Shown piece after piece: positions 1 to 8,802 of a stretch of DNA of 64,000 bases. A program made the translations under genes and the position numbers. A model generated the notes under the pieces. It worked only from the letters and a program-made list of their open reading frames with translations. It was not told the DNA's origin and did not search any database. Source of the stretch: Plantactinospora soyae (GTDB taxonomy: Bacteria; Actinomycetota; Actinomycetes; Mycobacteriales; Micromonosporaceae); contig NZ_JADBEB010000001.1 in assembly GCF_014874095.1 (NCBI RefSeq), positions 6,634,001 to 6,698,000 on the forward strand, read 5' to 3'. Position 1 is the stretch's first letter; the number at the start of each line of letters is the position of its first letter.

Positions 1-1
1 C

Positions 2-253
2 TCCAAGGGTGACGCCGGCCAGGCAGTCCGCGTTCTCGACAGCGCGTTGGCTCGCCCGCAGGCCGACGACGACCCCGTCACACACGTAGAGGTTCTGGTG
101 TACCGCGCAGAACTGGCGATGGCACTCCATGACCGGGACACCGCAACGGAGATGCTGGCCCGCGTCGAGCACATCGCGCTGAACCCAGACGAGACCGCAA
201 GGGCGGCACCGACCTTCGAGATCGCTGCCGACCTCACAGCGGCGCTGCGATGA
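2..253 (+). CDS. TPR-like protein, C-terminal fragment
   Basis: The reading frame is already open at the left edge and ends at TGA 251-253, giving the last 83 residues of a protein whose start lies outside the window. The visible part is helical and alternates small and charged residues in a way that resembles tetratricopeptide repeats (GQAVRVLDSAL, then YRAELAMALHDRD, then TATEMLARVE). Such C-termini are common in actinobacterial XRE- or SARP-type regulators, but no DNA-binding domain is visible here, so this identity is a guess. Nothing follows it closely on the same strand. Confidence 0.55.
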   Translation, partial: SKGDAGQAVRVLDSALARPQADDDPVTHVEVLVYRAELAMALHDRDTATEMLARVEHIALNPDETARAAPTFEIAADLTAALR

Positions 254-530
254 GTTCGGGGCGCAGTGGAGGTGTAGGCGATGCTTTCTCTCGGCTAGAA
301 GCGCGCGTCGACGTTTGGTCCAGCATCACGATCGGCGTCTACGCAGGGCGACGTAGCGGCCCTCTCTGTCAAGCTGGCCGCTGACTCCCGATAGTCAAGA
401 AAGTGGCGCTCGTTCTGACGAACATCCGCGGGGACCGGGAGCGCGAGGTGGCGCCGAAGTGGCGAACATCTGGCTCCGGTTCTCGCGGACAAAATCAGGT
501 TGCCCTCTTTCCTCGCGATACGGTGCTGCC
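254..530. other. Intergenic stretch, no gene seen
   Basis: I find no convincing coding frame or RNA gene on either strand. Short open frames here lack ribosome binding sites and show no actinobacterial codon-position GC bias. No clear -10/-35 pair or terminator hairpin was recognised. Confidence 0.4.
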
Positions 531-1187
531 ATGTCTCGATCAGTCGAACCCGGATCAGTCTTGTCTCCCGTCACCGCGGACGACGTCGACCTTGCCGTGC
601 GGCTCGCCGTGGGCATCCTTCGGGACGCACCCCCGCAGGGGTGGGGCGGTAAGGCCGGTTCGCTGGAGTGGGACTGCTGGGAGACCGCCGAGCACCTCGC
701 CAACGACCTGTTCTACTACGCCGTGCAGCTGGGGCCGCAGAGCCCGCCGCTGGACACCCATGTGCCTTTCGCGTTGAGCCAGAAGAGGCCGGCCGCACCC
801 GCGAAGTTCCTCTATGCGGACCGTGCTGCGGGTCCGGCCGGCCTGGTGCAGGTGCTGGAGGCGTGCGGCGCGCTGCTGGTCGCCATGGTGCGTACCACTC
901 CGCCCCGGGTCCGCGCCCACCACGCCGCCGGGGTGTCGGACCCCGAAGGCTTCGCGGCGCTGGGGATGCAAGAGACGCTGGTACACATGCACGATCTGGC
1001 GGAAGGCTTCGGGCTTGCCTGGACCCCGCCCTCCGCTCTCTGCTCGCGGGTGCTCGCCCGCCTGTTTCCAGAGGCTCCGGGCGGCGCGGATCCCTGGCTC
1101 ACCCTGTTGTGGGCCACCGGCCGCGCCGAACTGCCGGGGCACCCTCGTCTCACCACGTGGCGCTCGGACAGCACACCACGGTCATAG
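531..1187 (+). CDS. DinB-fold / maleylpyruvate isomerase-like protein
   Basis: 218 residues. The ATG at 531 is preferred over an in-frame upstream start at 459 because the earlier stretch has no family-like sequence. The N-terminal third carries W-x2-AEHLANDL (about residues 49-58) and a later LVHMHDLAEGFGL (about 150-162), matching the spaced histidines of the DinB/MDMPI four-helix metal-binding fold (mycothiol-dependent maleylpyruvate isomerase and relatives). Actinobacteria have many such proteins, mostly of unknown substrate, often thiol transferases. It stands alone; its TAG stop overlaps a strong AGGAGG sequence that could serve a tiny downstream ORF. The fold is likely, the reaction is not known. 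Confidence 0.6.
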   Translation: MSRSVEPGSVLSPVTADDVDLAVRLAVGILRDAPPQGWGGKAGSLEWDCWETAEHLANDLFYYAVQLGPQSPPLDTHVPFALSQKRPAAPAKFLYADRAAGPAGLVQVLEACGALLVAMVRTTPPRVRAHHAAGVSDPEGFAALGMQETLVHMHDLAEGFGLAWTPPSALCSRVLARLFPEAPGGADPWLTLLWATGRAELPGHPRLTTWRSDSTPRS

Positions 1188-1199
1188 GAGGAGATCGGC

Positions 1200-1316
1200 T
1201 TGACCACGGCCAGGCCGATGATCGTGCCCTTACCGCGGCGAGAGCGGGCCGGGCCACCCGTCCCAACCGGCAACCCGGCGAACCCATGCGGTCACGGCAC
1301 TAGATGGTCGTGCTGA
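1200..1316 (+). CDS. Possible 38-residue Cys-ended peptide
   Basis: A TTG codon at 1200 sits 6 nt after AGGAGGAG (1187-1194), a near-perfect ribosome binding site that overlaps the stop of the upstream gene. The encoded 38-residue peptide is rich in Pro/Arg and ends in PCGHGTRWSC, with its only two cysteines eight residues apart. No membrane segment is present. This could be a small structural or precursor peptide, or chance; the 3' end overlaps the antisense end of a glycosidase remnant. Low confidence. Confidence 0.25.
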   Translation: MTTARPMIVPLPRRERAGPPVPTGNPANPCGHGTRWSC

Positions 1317-1517
1317 CCGGTGTCGGCCGGCCCGTGGCGGCCGCGGTCAGGCGCCAGGCCGCCGAGATCAACCCGATATGCGAGAACGCCTGCGGCAGGT
1401 TCCCCAGTCCACCGAGCCGTCGCGGCTGACCAGGGCCCCGGACCGGCCATCGGCGAGGTAGCCGTAGTCGTCAATCCGGCAGGCGCACACGGCACGCCAT
1501 CCGAGGGCGGTCAGTTC
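1300..1517 (-). pseudogene. GH15 glucoamylase/trehalase-family remnant, internally deleted
   Basis: Read on the minus strand, 1475-1404 encodes IDDYGYLADGRSGALVSRDG followed by SVDW, the hallmark N-terminus of bacterial GH15 enzymes (usual form: IEDYALIGD..TAALV.RDGSIDW). Directly adjoining, in another frame, 1407-1300 encodes LGNLPQAFSHIGLISAAWRL and a short tail ending at TAG, which is the hallmark GH15 C-terminus. About 550 residues in between, including the catalytic domain, are missing, and the two ends join near 1402-1410 with a frameshift. There is no start codon in a good position upstream. This is seen directly; that it is a relic of a once complete ~600-residue gene is inference. 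Confidence 0.75.
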
Positions 1518-1670
1518 TCAGCAGCCGAGCCACCTGGTGATCATCCTTTCGGTGCTTGCCGACGGGCAGCCAGGCGGCGGATCCCGAACAGCGTGACCCG
1601 GGACGCACCGAATCGCCTGGGCGCCCGCTTACCCCGGCCCGGGTGGCTTAACCCGCCGACAGGGCTCGGA

Positions 1671-2336
1671 TCAGGCGTACCGGCCCGGCACGATGCCGGC
1701 GTCGTAGGCGTGGATGATGGCGCCGGCCCGGTCGCGGACGCCCAACTTGAGGAATATCGCCGAGATGTGCCCCTTGACGGTCCGTTCGCTGAGATGGAGC
1801 GACCCGGCGATCTCGGTGTTGTTCGCGCCCGAGGCGACGAGGCGGAGCACCTCCAGCTCACGGTCGGTCAGCGCGTCGACCATCGGCGTCGGCGTGTTCG
1901 CGCGTCGCTGCCGGACCAGTCCCATGACCCGCTGGGCGACCTGAGGATCGAGCCAGGAGCCGCCGCGCGCGGTTACCCGGATGGCGCCGACGAGATCGAC
2001 CGCGGGCGCGTCCTTCAGGACGAAACCGGCCGCGCCGGCCTCGATGACCCCCCACAGCACCTCGTCGTCCTCGAACGTGGTGAGGGCCAGGACGCGCTGC
2101 GGCGTACCCGCGTCGGGGCTGGCCTGGACCAGGCGACGGGTCGCCTCGATCCCGTCGAGGACCGGCATCCGGATGTCCATGAGTACGACATCTGGCTTCA
2201 GCAGCCGCGCGGCGTCGACTCCGGCCTGCCCGTTGGCGGCCTCGCCGACGATGACGAGGTCGTCATGGGCCGACAGGATCAGTCGCAGTCCCGCCCGGAC
2301 GAGTTCCTGGTCGTCGACCAGCACGAGCCGGATCAT
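1671..2336 (-). CDS. NarL/LuxR-family response regulator
   Basis: 221 residues. Receiver domain (about 3-120) with the acidic pocket after VLVDD, phospho-acceptor Asp in VVLMDIRMPVLDG (about residue 54), conserved Thr in ALTTFEDD and Lys in FVLKDAPA. The C-terminal LuxR-type HTH begins at LTDRELEVLRLVASG and includes NTEIAGSLHLSERTVKGHI. The start overlaps the stop of the upstream histidine kinase as ATGA (2333-2336), so the two are translationally coupled and form one two-component system. The divergently encoded MMPL transporter next door is the obvious candidate target; that is inference from position. Confidence 0.93.
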   Translation of the reverse strand: MIRLVLVDDQELVRAGLRLILSAHDDLVIVGEAANGQAGVDAARLLKPDVVLMDIRMPVLDGIEATRRLVQASPDAGTPQRVLALTTFEDDEVLWGVIEAGAAGFVLKDAPAVDLVGAIRVTARGGSWLDPQVAQRVMGLVRQRRANTPTPMVDALTDRELEVLRLVASGANNTEIAGSLHLSERTVKGHISAIFLKLGVRDRAGAIIHAYDAGIVPGRYA

Positions 2337-3490
2337 CGGCCGACCGTCGCGCTGGCGTGCCGCAGCGGGAGCGACGTCTCGACCAGCCAGCCATCGCCGT
2401 CGGGGCCGGCCGACAATGTTCCGCCGAGCGCGGAGACCCGCTGGCGCATGCCGTCGAGGCCGGTTCCGCCGCCACGACCGCGCTGCCGCACGGGGGCCCG
2501 ACGCGCGGCGCCGTTGCGTACCGAGAGAACGAGGTGTTCGGGGTCGTGGACGATGCGCACGACGACCTCGGCGCCCGGGGCGTGGTGCTCCACGTTGCTG
2601 ACCGCCTCCTGCACCACCCGAAAGGCGGCGAGCCCGGTGTACGTGTCGACGGCATCGAGATCGCCGGACACCTCGCTCCGCACCGGCAGGCCCGCCGCCG
2701 CCACCGATTCCAGCAGGTCGACGATGTCCGACGCGCCGGGTATCGGTGGCTGCGCCCCGGTCTCGCCGGGATCCCTGAGCAGGCCGACGATCGCCCGTAC
2801 GGATTGCAGACTGTCCCGTCCCACCTGCTCGGCCCGGTCGAGTGCCTCGGCCGCCGCCGCCGGATCGCGGTCGAGGACCTGTCGGGCACCGACCAGGTTG
2901 AGCAGGACGACGGTGAGGCCGTGCCCGACCGCGTCGTGGACGTCGTGGGCGATCCGTCGCCGCTCGGCCGCCGCGGCGGCGACGTCGAGCCGGTCGTGTG
3001 CCTCGGTCAGTGCCGCGACCAGTTGGCGCTCCCGACGGAGGATGCGGCCGATCAGCCAGCTGAAGAACGCACCCGTACCGAAGAAGACGACGCCGACGTA
3101 GTCCTCCCGCCACTGTCCGAAACGCAAGATGTCCGCCGCCGGGCTGGCCACCGCGCCGACCAGCGCCGCCGTCTCCGCCGGCCACGACTCGCCCATGGCG
3201 GCCAGCCACGCCACAGCGAGCAGGGCCAGGAAGGTGGCACCCGGCGCCCGGTAGGAGAAGCTGACGACCGCCGGAATGCCGACGCCCGCGAGGGCCATCA
3301 CCCACGGCCCGACCCGGACCTGGCCCGCCAGCAGCGCCCAGGGTACGAGCGCGAGCACGAGCGTTCCGACCAGACCGATGGTGATGTCGGTGGTCGCGAA
3401 GACGAGCAGGGCCGCCGCCAGGGCCGCGATCGGAAAGGCCAGTCCGGTGGTGAACGAACCGCCCCATGCCCGTAGCCCCGTCGCTTCCAC
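2333..3490 (-). CDS. NarL-type sensor histidine kinase
   Basis: About 385 residues from GTG 3490 (a GTG at 3547 would add 19). The first ~150 residues contain five or six hydrophobic helices with short loops, so the sensor is membrane-embedded without a large extracellular domain. The HisKA_3 dimerisation box is ERRRIAHDVHDAVGHGLTV (His in RIAHDVHD is the predicted phosphorylation site), followed by a HATPase_c domain with GTGLDGMRQRVSALGG. Partner of the overlapping response regulator. The gene faces away from the MMPL transporter across a 185-bp gap. Confidence 0.92.
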   Translation of the reverse strand: MEATGLRAWGGSFTTGLAFPIAALAAALLVFATTDITIGLVGTLVLALVPWALLAGQVRVGPWVMALAGVGIPAVVSFSYRAPGATFLALLAVAWLAAMGESWPAETAALVGAVASPAADILRFGQWREDYVGVVFFGTGAFFSWLIGRILRRERQLVAALTEAHDRLDVAAAAAERRRIAHDVHDAVGHGLTVVLLNLVGARQVLDRDPAAAAEALDRAEQVGRDSLQSVRAIVGLLRDPGETGAQPPIPGASDIVDLLESVAAAGLPVRSEVSGDLDAVDTYTGLAAFRVVQEAVSNVEHHAPGAEVVVRIVHDPEHLVLSVRNGAARRAPVRQRGRGGGTGLDGMRQRVSALGGTLSAGPDGDGWLVETSLPLRHASATVGR

Positions 3491-3675
3491 GATCGCAGGG
3501 TACCGCCGTCCCGGAGCCGGGCGACCCGTCCTCCGGTACCTGTCCACCCCGGCCTCCGGTACGGCCCCGGGCCCGGCCCTGGACCTGACGGATTGCGGTC
3601 GGCGGTCCGATGTGGGCGGTGGGGCTCCGCACAGAGGATTCAGTCACCTCATTCGCGCGGACATCGGAGCGTCTC

Positions 3676-5799
3676 GTGTTCACTGAAATCGGCCGTTTCA
3701 CCATCCGGTGGCGCCGTCTGGTGCTGGCCCTGACCGTCCTGTTCGTCGTCGCCGCCGGTGCGGCCGGCACCGGCCTGTTCAGCAAGCTCGGCGATGGCGG
3801 TTTCGCCGATCCGGCCGCCGAGTCGACCCGGGCCGGCGCCTTCCTGGCCGAGATCGGCGCCCCCGATCCCGAGATGGTCCTGCTCGTGGAGGCTGTCGGC
3901 GGCAACGGCGTCGACGATCCGGCCGTACGCGCGGCCGGCGACGAGCTGACCAGATCCGTCGCGGGCGAGCCCGCGGTGGCCACCGTGACGTCCTACTGGT
4001 CGACCGGCGGGGAGCGGGCGCTGCGGTCGACCGACGGCCGATCGGCACTGGTGGTGATCGACCTCGCCGGCACCGAGGACCAGGTCGACGACGCGGCCGC
4101 CGCCATCGAGGAGAGCTATGTCGGCAGCCGTGGCCCGCTCACCGTTGAAGTGGGTGGCGGCTACGCGATCGACAACGCCATCGGCGAGCAGCTCAGCGAC
4201 GATCTGGTCAACGCCGAAATCTTGGCGGTTCCCGCGACGTTGGTCCTGCTGCTCCTCGTCTTCGGCGGAATCGTCGCGGCCGGGCTGCCGCTGATCATCG
4301 CGCTGGTCGCGGTCGTCGGCGCACTCCTCGCCCTGTTCGGGATCGCGCAGGTCACCGACGTCTCGGTGTACTCGATCAACCTGATGACCGGGCTCGGGTT
4401 CGGGCTGGCGATCGACTATTCCCTCTTCATCCTCAGCCGGTTCCGGGAGGAGCTGGCCGCCGGCCGTACGACGGAGGCGGCGGTGGTCCGCGCCGTCGAG
4501 ACCGCCGGACGTACGGTCGCGTTCTCGGCCCTCACCGTCGCTGTCTCCCTGTCGGCGCTCCTGGTCTTCCCCCTGTCCTTCCTGCGGTCCTTCGCCTACG
4601 CCGGTGTGGCGGTGGTCGTCTGTGCCGCGGCAGCCTCGCTGCTGACCCTGCCGGCCCTGCTGGCGACCCTGGGGCCCCGGGTGAACACCTGGTCGATCCG
4701 GCTCTTCCCGCGTACCGCCCGGCCGGCGGGGACCGGGTTCTGGCGCCGGCTCGCCACCGTGGTCATGCGCCGGCCCGTGCTGGTCGCGACCGGCGTCATC
4801 GTCTTCCTGCTGGCGCTGGGCAGCCCGTTCCTCGGAGTCAACCCGGGACTGCCGTCGTACCAGGCGCTGCCGCCGGGCAACGAGGCTCGGCAGGTCGCCG
4901 AGTCGATCAGCGCCGGATTCGCCGGGAACCGGACCGCGCAGTTCGGTGTCGTCCTGCCCGGTGTCGAAGCCCAGGGCGCGGACGCCGAGGCGGTGGCGAC
5001 CTTCGCGGGGCAGGTCGGCGCGGTCGACGGGGTCACCGACGTGGCGGTGCACTCGGCGGCGGCGGGCTCGTGGCTGACCGTCGTGCCGTCCGTCGTACTG
5101 CGGTCCGCCGAGGGCGAGCGGCTGGTCAAGGAGATCCGGGCGTTGAATCCGCCGTTCGAGTTCGGCGTGGAGGGTGACGCGGCGGAACTCGTCGACGCCA
5201 AGGCCGCCATCTACAGTCGACTGTTGCCGGCGTTGGCCATCATCGCGGTGGCCACCTCGGTACTGCTGTTCCTCGTGTTCGGCAGCATCCTCGTACCGGT
5301 CAAGGCGATCGTGCTGAACCTGCTGTCGCTCACGGCGACGTTCGGGGCGATGGTCTGGATCTTCCAGGACGGCCATCTGTCCGGGCTGCTCGGCTTCACC
5401 GCCACCGGGCAACTCGACGTGTCGATGCCCATCCTGATGTTCTGCGTCGCCTTCGGCCTGTCGATGGACTACGAGGTGTTCCTGCTGTCCCGGATCAAGG
5501 AGGAGTACGACCGTACCGGCGACAACACCCGGTCGATCGCCGCCGGACTCGAGAAGACGGGCGGGCTCATCACCGCCGCGGCCCTGGTGTTGGCGATCTC
5601 GTTCGTCGCCTTCGGTACGAGCGGCATGAGCTTTCTGAAACTGATGGGGATCGGCCTGGCGCTGGCGATCATCATGGACGCGACCGTCATCCGGGGTCTG
5701 CTCGTCCCGGCCGTCATGCGCCTCGCCGGAAACGCCAACTGGTGGGCACCCGGCCCGCTCCGGCGGCTCCACCAGCGCTGGAATCTCCAGGAGCGCTGA
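3676..5799 (+). CDS. MMPL/RND-family membrane transporter
   Basis: 707 residues from GTG 3676, chosen because GGAG lies 6 nt upstream and the protein then begins with a charged segment followed directly by the first membrane helix. Two homologous halves each hold one hydrophobic helix, a soluble extracytoplasmic domain, and a bundle of five helices. The proton-relay motifs are GFGLAIDYSLFILSRF (about residue 243) and AFGLSMDYEVFLLSRIKEE (about residue 590). Family members export lipids, siderophores or hydrophobic drugs using the proton gradient. Divergent from a two-component system that may control it. A strong hairpin follows the gene. Confidence 0.92.
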   Translation: MFTEIGRFTIRWRRLVLALTVLFVVAAGAAGTGLFSKLGDGGFADPAAESTRAGAFLAEIGAPDPEMVLLVEAVGGNGVDDPAVRAAGDELTRSVAGEPAVATVTSYWSTGGERALRSTDGRSALVVIDLAGTEDQVDDAAAAIEESYVGSRGPLTVEVGGGYAIDNAIGEQLSDDLVNAEILAVPATLVLLLLVFGGIVAAGLPLIIALVAVVGALLALFGIAQVTDVSVYSINLMTGLGFGLAIDYSLFILSRFREELAAGRTTEAAVVRAVETAGRTVAFSALTVAVSLSALLVFPLSFLRSFAYAGVAVVVCAAAASLLTLPALLATLGPRVNTWSIRLFPRTARPAGTGFWRRLATVVMRRPVLVATGVIVFLLALGSPFLGVNPGLPSYQALPPGNEARQVAESISAGFAGNRTAQFGVVLPGVEAQGADAEAVATFAGQVGAVDGVTDVAVHSAAAGSWLTVVPSVVLRSAEGERLVKEIRALNPPFEFGVEGDAAELVDAKAAIYSRLLPALAIIAVATSVLLFLVFGSILVPVKAIVLNLLSLTATFGAMVWIFQDGHLSGLLGFTATGQLDVSMPILMFCVAFGLSMDYEVFLLSRIKEEYDRTGDNTRSIAAGLEKTGGLITAAALVLAISFVAFGTSGMSFLKLMGIGLALAIIMDATVIRGLLVPAVMRLAGNANWWAPGPLRRLHQRWNLQER

Positions 5800-5806
5800 G
5801 CCGGCG

Positions 5807-5853
5807 CACCCCGTCCCGCCCGGGAGCGGCATCTCCCGGGGCGGGACGGGGTG
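5807..5853. terminator. Bidirectional hairpin between MMPL and M28 genes
   Basis: About 20 bp of inverted repeat (CACCCCGTCCCGCCCGGGAG and its near-complement) around a 6-nt loop lies just after the MMPL stop and before the convergent M28 stop. No long T run on either side, which is usual in high-GC genomes. Confidence 0.75.
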
Positions 5854-5869
5854 GCGATCCGGTAGCCGC

Positions 5870-7336
5870 TCAGCTACCGGGGCGGGGGAAGGCCACCGGG
5901 CTGCGGTGCCCGGCCGTGTCGACGGCCCGTACTCCGAAGAAGACGTTGTCCTTGGACAGGTCGATGGTGACCGTGCTGACGTCACCGACCTCGATCACGT
6001 GGGTCCACTCGGGCGAGGTGGTCTCCCGCCAGACGACCTCGTAGCCGGCCAGGTCGGGCTCGGTGCCCCGGGTCCACCGCAGTTCGGTGTCGTTGGTCAG
6101 GTTGCTCGTGACGATGATGGCGCCCTTCGGCGTACCGGGGCCCTGGGCGAGGGACCACAGTGCCGCGCCGTTCACCCTGGCCACCCGGGTGATGTACTCG
6201 AAGTCGCAGAACTCCGGCAGGTCGCCGTACTGCTTGCCGTCGACCACCCGGACGTCCTGGTGCTGGTGCGCGAAGTCCTCGTTCGGCTCGGTGAACCGAC
6301 CCGCCGGATAACCCTGCTCCAGGAACGAGATGTGGTCGCTGCCGCGCAGGTAGCGGTCCCGGCGGTAGATCACCCGGATTCGCATCCCGGTGCTGTCGTT
6401 CTCCGCGACGTCACAGACGAACCGGGCCAACTGGCGGCTCGGCGAGTCGTTCTCGCCGCCCACGGAACGCCGGGTGTTCCCCTCCGCCGGGGTCTCGGCC
6501 GTCGGCACCCCCTCGGCGAAGAGCCGGACGGTCCGCCGGTCCCGGGTACCGTCGTCCGCCGTGCTGCTGCCCACGATGTCGTCGCTGAACATCCCCTGCA
6601 CGTCGGCCCCGGCCGCCTTGTACTGCCGGGCCATGTACCCCGACCCGTACAGGCCCTGTTCCTCGGCGGCCACGGCGGCGAAGACGATGGTCGCCTCGCT
6701 GCGCCGGGTCGCCATCACCCGGGCCAGTTCCATCAGCACCGCCACCCCGGAGGCGTCGTCGTCCGCACCGGGCGAGTCGCTGGTCGCGTCCATCACGTCG
6801 GTGCACCGGGAGTCGTAGTGTCCGGTCACCACGTAGATCCGGTCCGGCGACGACTCTCCGCGCAGGGTGGCCACCACGTTCGTGATCCGGGTCGGCACCG
6901 GGATCCGGGAGGCCGGCTCCTGGACGTACGACTGGAGTTCCACCGTCATCCGCCCACCGGAGCCGGCGGCGTAGCCCTGCATCTGCTGGTGGATCCAGTC
7001 CCGGGCGGCGCCGATCCCGCGCTCCGGGTCGTCCTGGCTGGACAGGGTGTGCCGGGTGCCGAACGCGGCAAGCCGCCGGACGATCGCCTCGATCCGGCGC
7101 TGGTCGACCTCGCGGAGCAGTTCCCGCAGTTCACGATCTGGGGACTGCGGCCGGACCGGTCGACCCGGACCCGAGCCCCCGCTCTGGGCGCTGGCCGCGG
7201 CGGACCCGGCAACGACCACCGGTACGGCGACGGTCGCGGCCGCGGTGACCGTGGCGGCGGACAGGAACGTGCGGCGGCTGGACTTCGTGGGTCCATCGCC
7301 TCGGAGCTCATCGGCTGTCATGCCAGGCATCGTCAT
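5870..7336 (-). CDS. Tat-exported M28 zinc aminopeptidase-like protein
   Basis: 488 residues from ATG 7336 (GGAG 9 nt upstream). Residues 18-50 form a twin-arginine signal (SSRRTFLSA plus an Ala/Val-rich core), predicting folded export by Tat. The peptidase domain carries the M28 zinc ligands: VTGHYDSR (about 172), GADDDASGVAVLMELARV (about 188), AAEEQGLYGSGY (about 225, base and ligand Glu) and GSDHISF (about 335). The last ~90 residues (SNLTNDTELRWTRGTEPDLA onward) look like a fibronectin type III module, plausible for wall or polymer attachment. Likely a secreted aminopeptidase or carboxypeptidase; substrate unknown. Divergent from the NADH dehydrogenase gene. Confidence 0.9.
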   Translation of the reverse strand: MTMPGMTADELRGDGPTKSSRRTFLSAATVTAAATVAVPVVVAGSAAASAQSGGSGPGRPVRPQSPDRELRELLREVDQRRIEAIVRRLAAFGTRHTLSSQDDPERGIGAARDWIHQQMQGYAAGSGGRMTVELQSYVQEPASRIPVPTRITNVVATLRGESSPDRIYVVTGHYDSRCTDVMDATSDSPGADDDASGVAVLMELARVMATRRSEATIVFAAVAAEEQGLYGSGYMARQYKAAGADVQGMFSDDIVGSSTADDGTRDRRTVRLFAEGVPTAETPAEGNTRRSVGGENDSPSRQLARFVCDVAENDSTGMRIRVIYRRDRYLRGSDHISFLEQGYPAGRFTEPNEDFAHQHQDVRVVDGKQYGDLPEFCDFEYITRVARVNGAALWSLAQGPGTPKGAIIVTSNLTNDTELRWTRGTEPDLAGYEVVWRETTSPEWTHVIEVGDVSTVTIDLSKDNVFFGVRAVDTAGHRSPVAFPRPGS

Positions 7337-7494
7337 CAATGTGTGCTCCGGCTGTCAACGGGGCGGGATCACCGCCGCCGCCCGGTTTGCGATCCTCGGG
7401 CCCGTCCTGCCGGTCCCCGCCTCTTTCGCGCCCGTCCCACCGGTTGACGGCCGGACCGTGGTTTGCCGAGCCGATGTCCGGGAACGGCGGGGCC

Positions 7495-8793
7495 ATGACG
7501 AAACCGCGCGTTGTGATCGTCGGGGCCGGGTTCGCTGGCTATCACGCGGCGAAGAACCTGTCCCGGATCGCCCGTGATCAGGCGGAGATCGTGCTACTGA
7601 ACCCCACCGACTACTTCCTGTACCTCCCGCTCCTGCCCGAGGTGGCCGCCGGGATCCTGGAACCCAGCCGGGTCTCGGTATCCCTCGCCGGCACGCTGGA
7701 CGGGGTACGGATCGTCATCGGCGAGGCGAGCCACATCGACCTGAACGCCAAGCGGGTCGACTACACCGGCGCCGAGGGCGAGCCGGGCGGCATCGGTTAC
7801 GACCGGCTGATCGTCGCCGTCGGCAGCGTCAACAAGCTGATGCCGATCCCGGGGGTCACCGAACACGCGCACGGGTTCCGGGGTCTGCCGGAGGCGCTGT
7901 ACCTGCATGACCACGTGGTCTGCCAGATCGAGCTGGCCGAGGCGACCGACGACCCGGCCGAGCGGGACGCGCGTACGACGTTCGTGGTCGTCGGCGCCGG
8001 CTACACCGGTACGGAGGTGGCGGCACACGGCCAGTTGTTCACCGACGCGCTGGCCGCCCAGCATCCCCGACTGGGCGTACGGCCGAAGTGGCTGCTGCTC
8101 GATCTCGCCGAGCGGGTCCTGCCCGAGCTGGACCAGCGGATGTCCGAGACGGCCAAGCGGGTGCTCGACGGCCGGGGCGTCGACGTCCGGATGGGCACCA
8201 CGGTCAAGGAGGCGACGGCCGACGGCGTACGGCTCAGCGACGGCGAGTACGTCGCGACCCGGTCCCTGATCTGGTGCGTCGGGGTGCGCCCCGATCCACT
8301 GGTGGCCGACCTCGGCCTGCGTACCGAGCGGGGGCGGCTCGTGGTCGACGAGTTCCTCGGGGTGCCCGGGTTCCCGGACGTCTTCGCGTGTGGTGACGCC
8401 GCCGCCGTACCCGACCTGACCCGGCCGGGGGAGGCGACCGCGATGACGGCACAACACGCCCAGCGGCAGGGGAAACTCGCCGCCCACAACGTCGCCGCGT
8501 CGTACGGGCAGGGCCGGCGCCGGCCGTACCGGCACCACGACCTCGGGTTCGTGGTGGATCTCGGTGGCACCGACGCGGCCGCGAACCCGTTGCACGTGCC
8601 GCTGGCCGGGCTGCCGGCGAAGGCGGTCACCCGGGGCTACCACCTGTTGGCGTTGCCGGGCAACCGGGCCCGGGTCAGCGCCGACTGGCTGCTCGACGCG
8701 GCGCTGACCCGGCAGGCCGTACAGCTCGGTCTGGTGCCGGCGAACGCCGTACCCCTGGAGAGCGCGTCCCCGGAGCTGCCGGCCCGACACTAG
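7495..8793 (+). CDS. ndh: Type II NADH dehydrogenase (NDH-2)-like FAD oxidoreductase
   Basis: 432 residues from ATG 7495. An FAD-binding Rossmann motif opens the protein (VVIVGAGFAGYHAAK), a second dinucleotide fold for NAD(P)H begins at VVVGAGYTGTEVAAH (about residue 162), and the FAD-closing motif FACGDAAAVPD is near 297, followed by TAQHAQRQGK. This order is that of single-subunit NDH-2 enzymes, which pass electrons from NADH to quinone at the inner membrane face without pumping protons. The C-terminus is less hydrophobic than in classical NDH-2, so a soluble disulfide-reductase-like role is possible. An ATG at 7474 is an alternative start. Confidence 0.85.
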   Translation: MTKPRVVIVGAGFAGYHAAKNLSRIARDQAEIVLLNPTDYFLYLPLLPEVAAGILEPSRVSVSLAGTLDGVRIVIGEASHIDLNAKRVDYTGAEGEPGGIGYDRLIVAVGSVNKLMPIPGVTEHAHGFRGLPEALYLHDHVVCQIELAEATDDPAERDARTTFVVVGAGYTGTEVAAHGQLFTDALAAQHPRLGVRPKWLLLDLAERVLPELDQRMSETAKRVLDGRGVDVRMGTTVKEATADGVRLSDGEYVATRSLIWCVGVRPDPLVADLGLRTERGRLVVDEFLGVPGFPDVFACGDAAAVPDLTRPGEATAMTAQHAQRQGKLAAHNVAASYGQGRRRPYRHHDLGFVVDLGGTDAAANPLHVPLAGLPAKAVTRGYHLLALPGNRARVSADWLLDAALTRQAVQLGLVPANAVPLESASPELPARH

Positions 8794-8802
8794 AAGCCGT
8801 GC

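Noticed and set aside
1320-3101. Long plus-strand open frame (593 codons) through the two-component genes
   Set aside because: It is antisense to a complete histidine kinase and response regulator; its product is Arg/Gly/Asp-rich without any domain, as expected for a shadow frame in GC-rich DNA.
3649-5985. Long minus-strand open frame (778 codons) opposite the MMPL gene
   Set aside because: The sense strand carries a full MMPL protein with all helices and motifs. The antisense product is hydrophilic low complexity.
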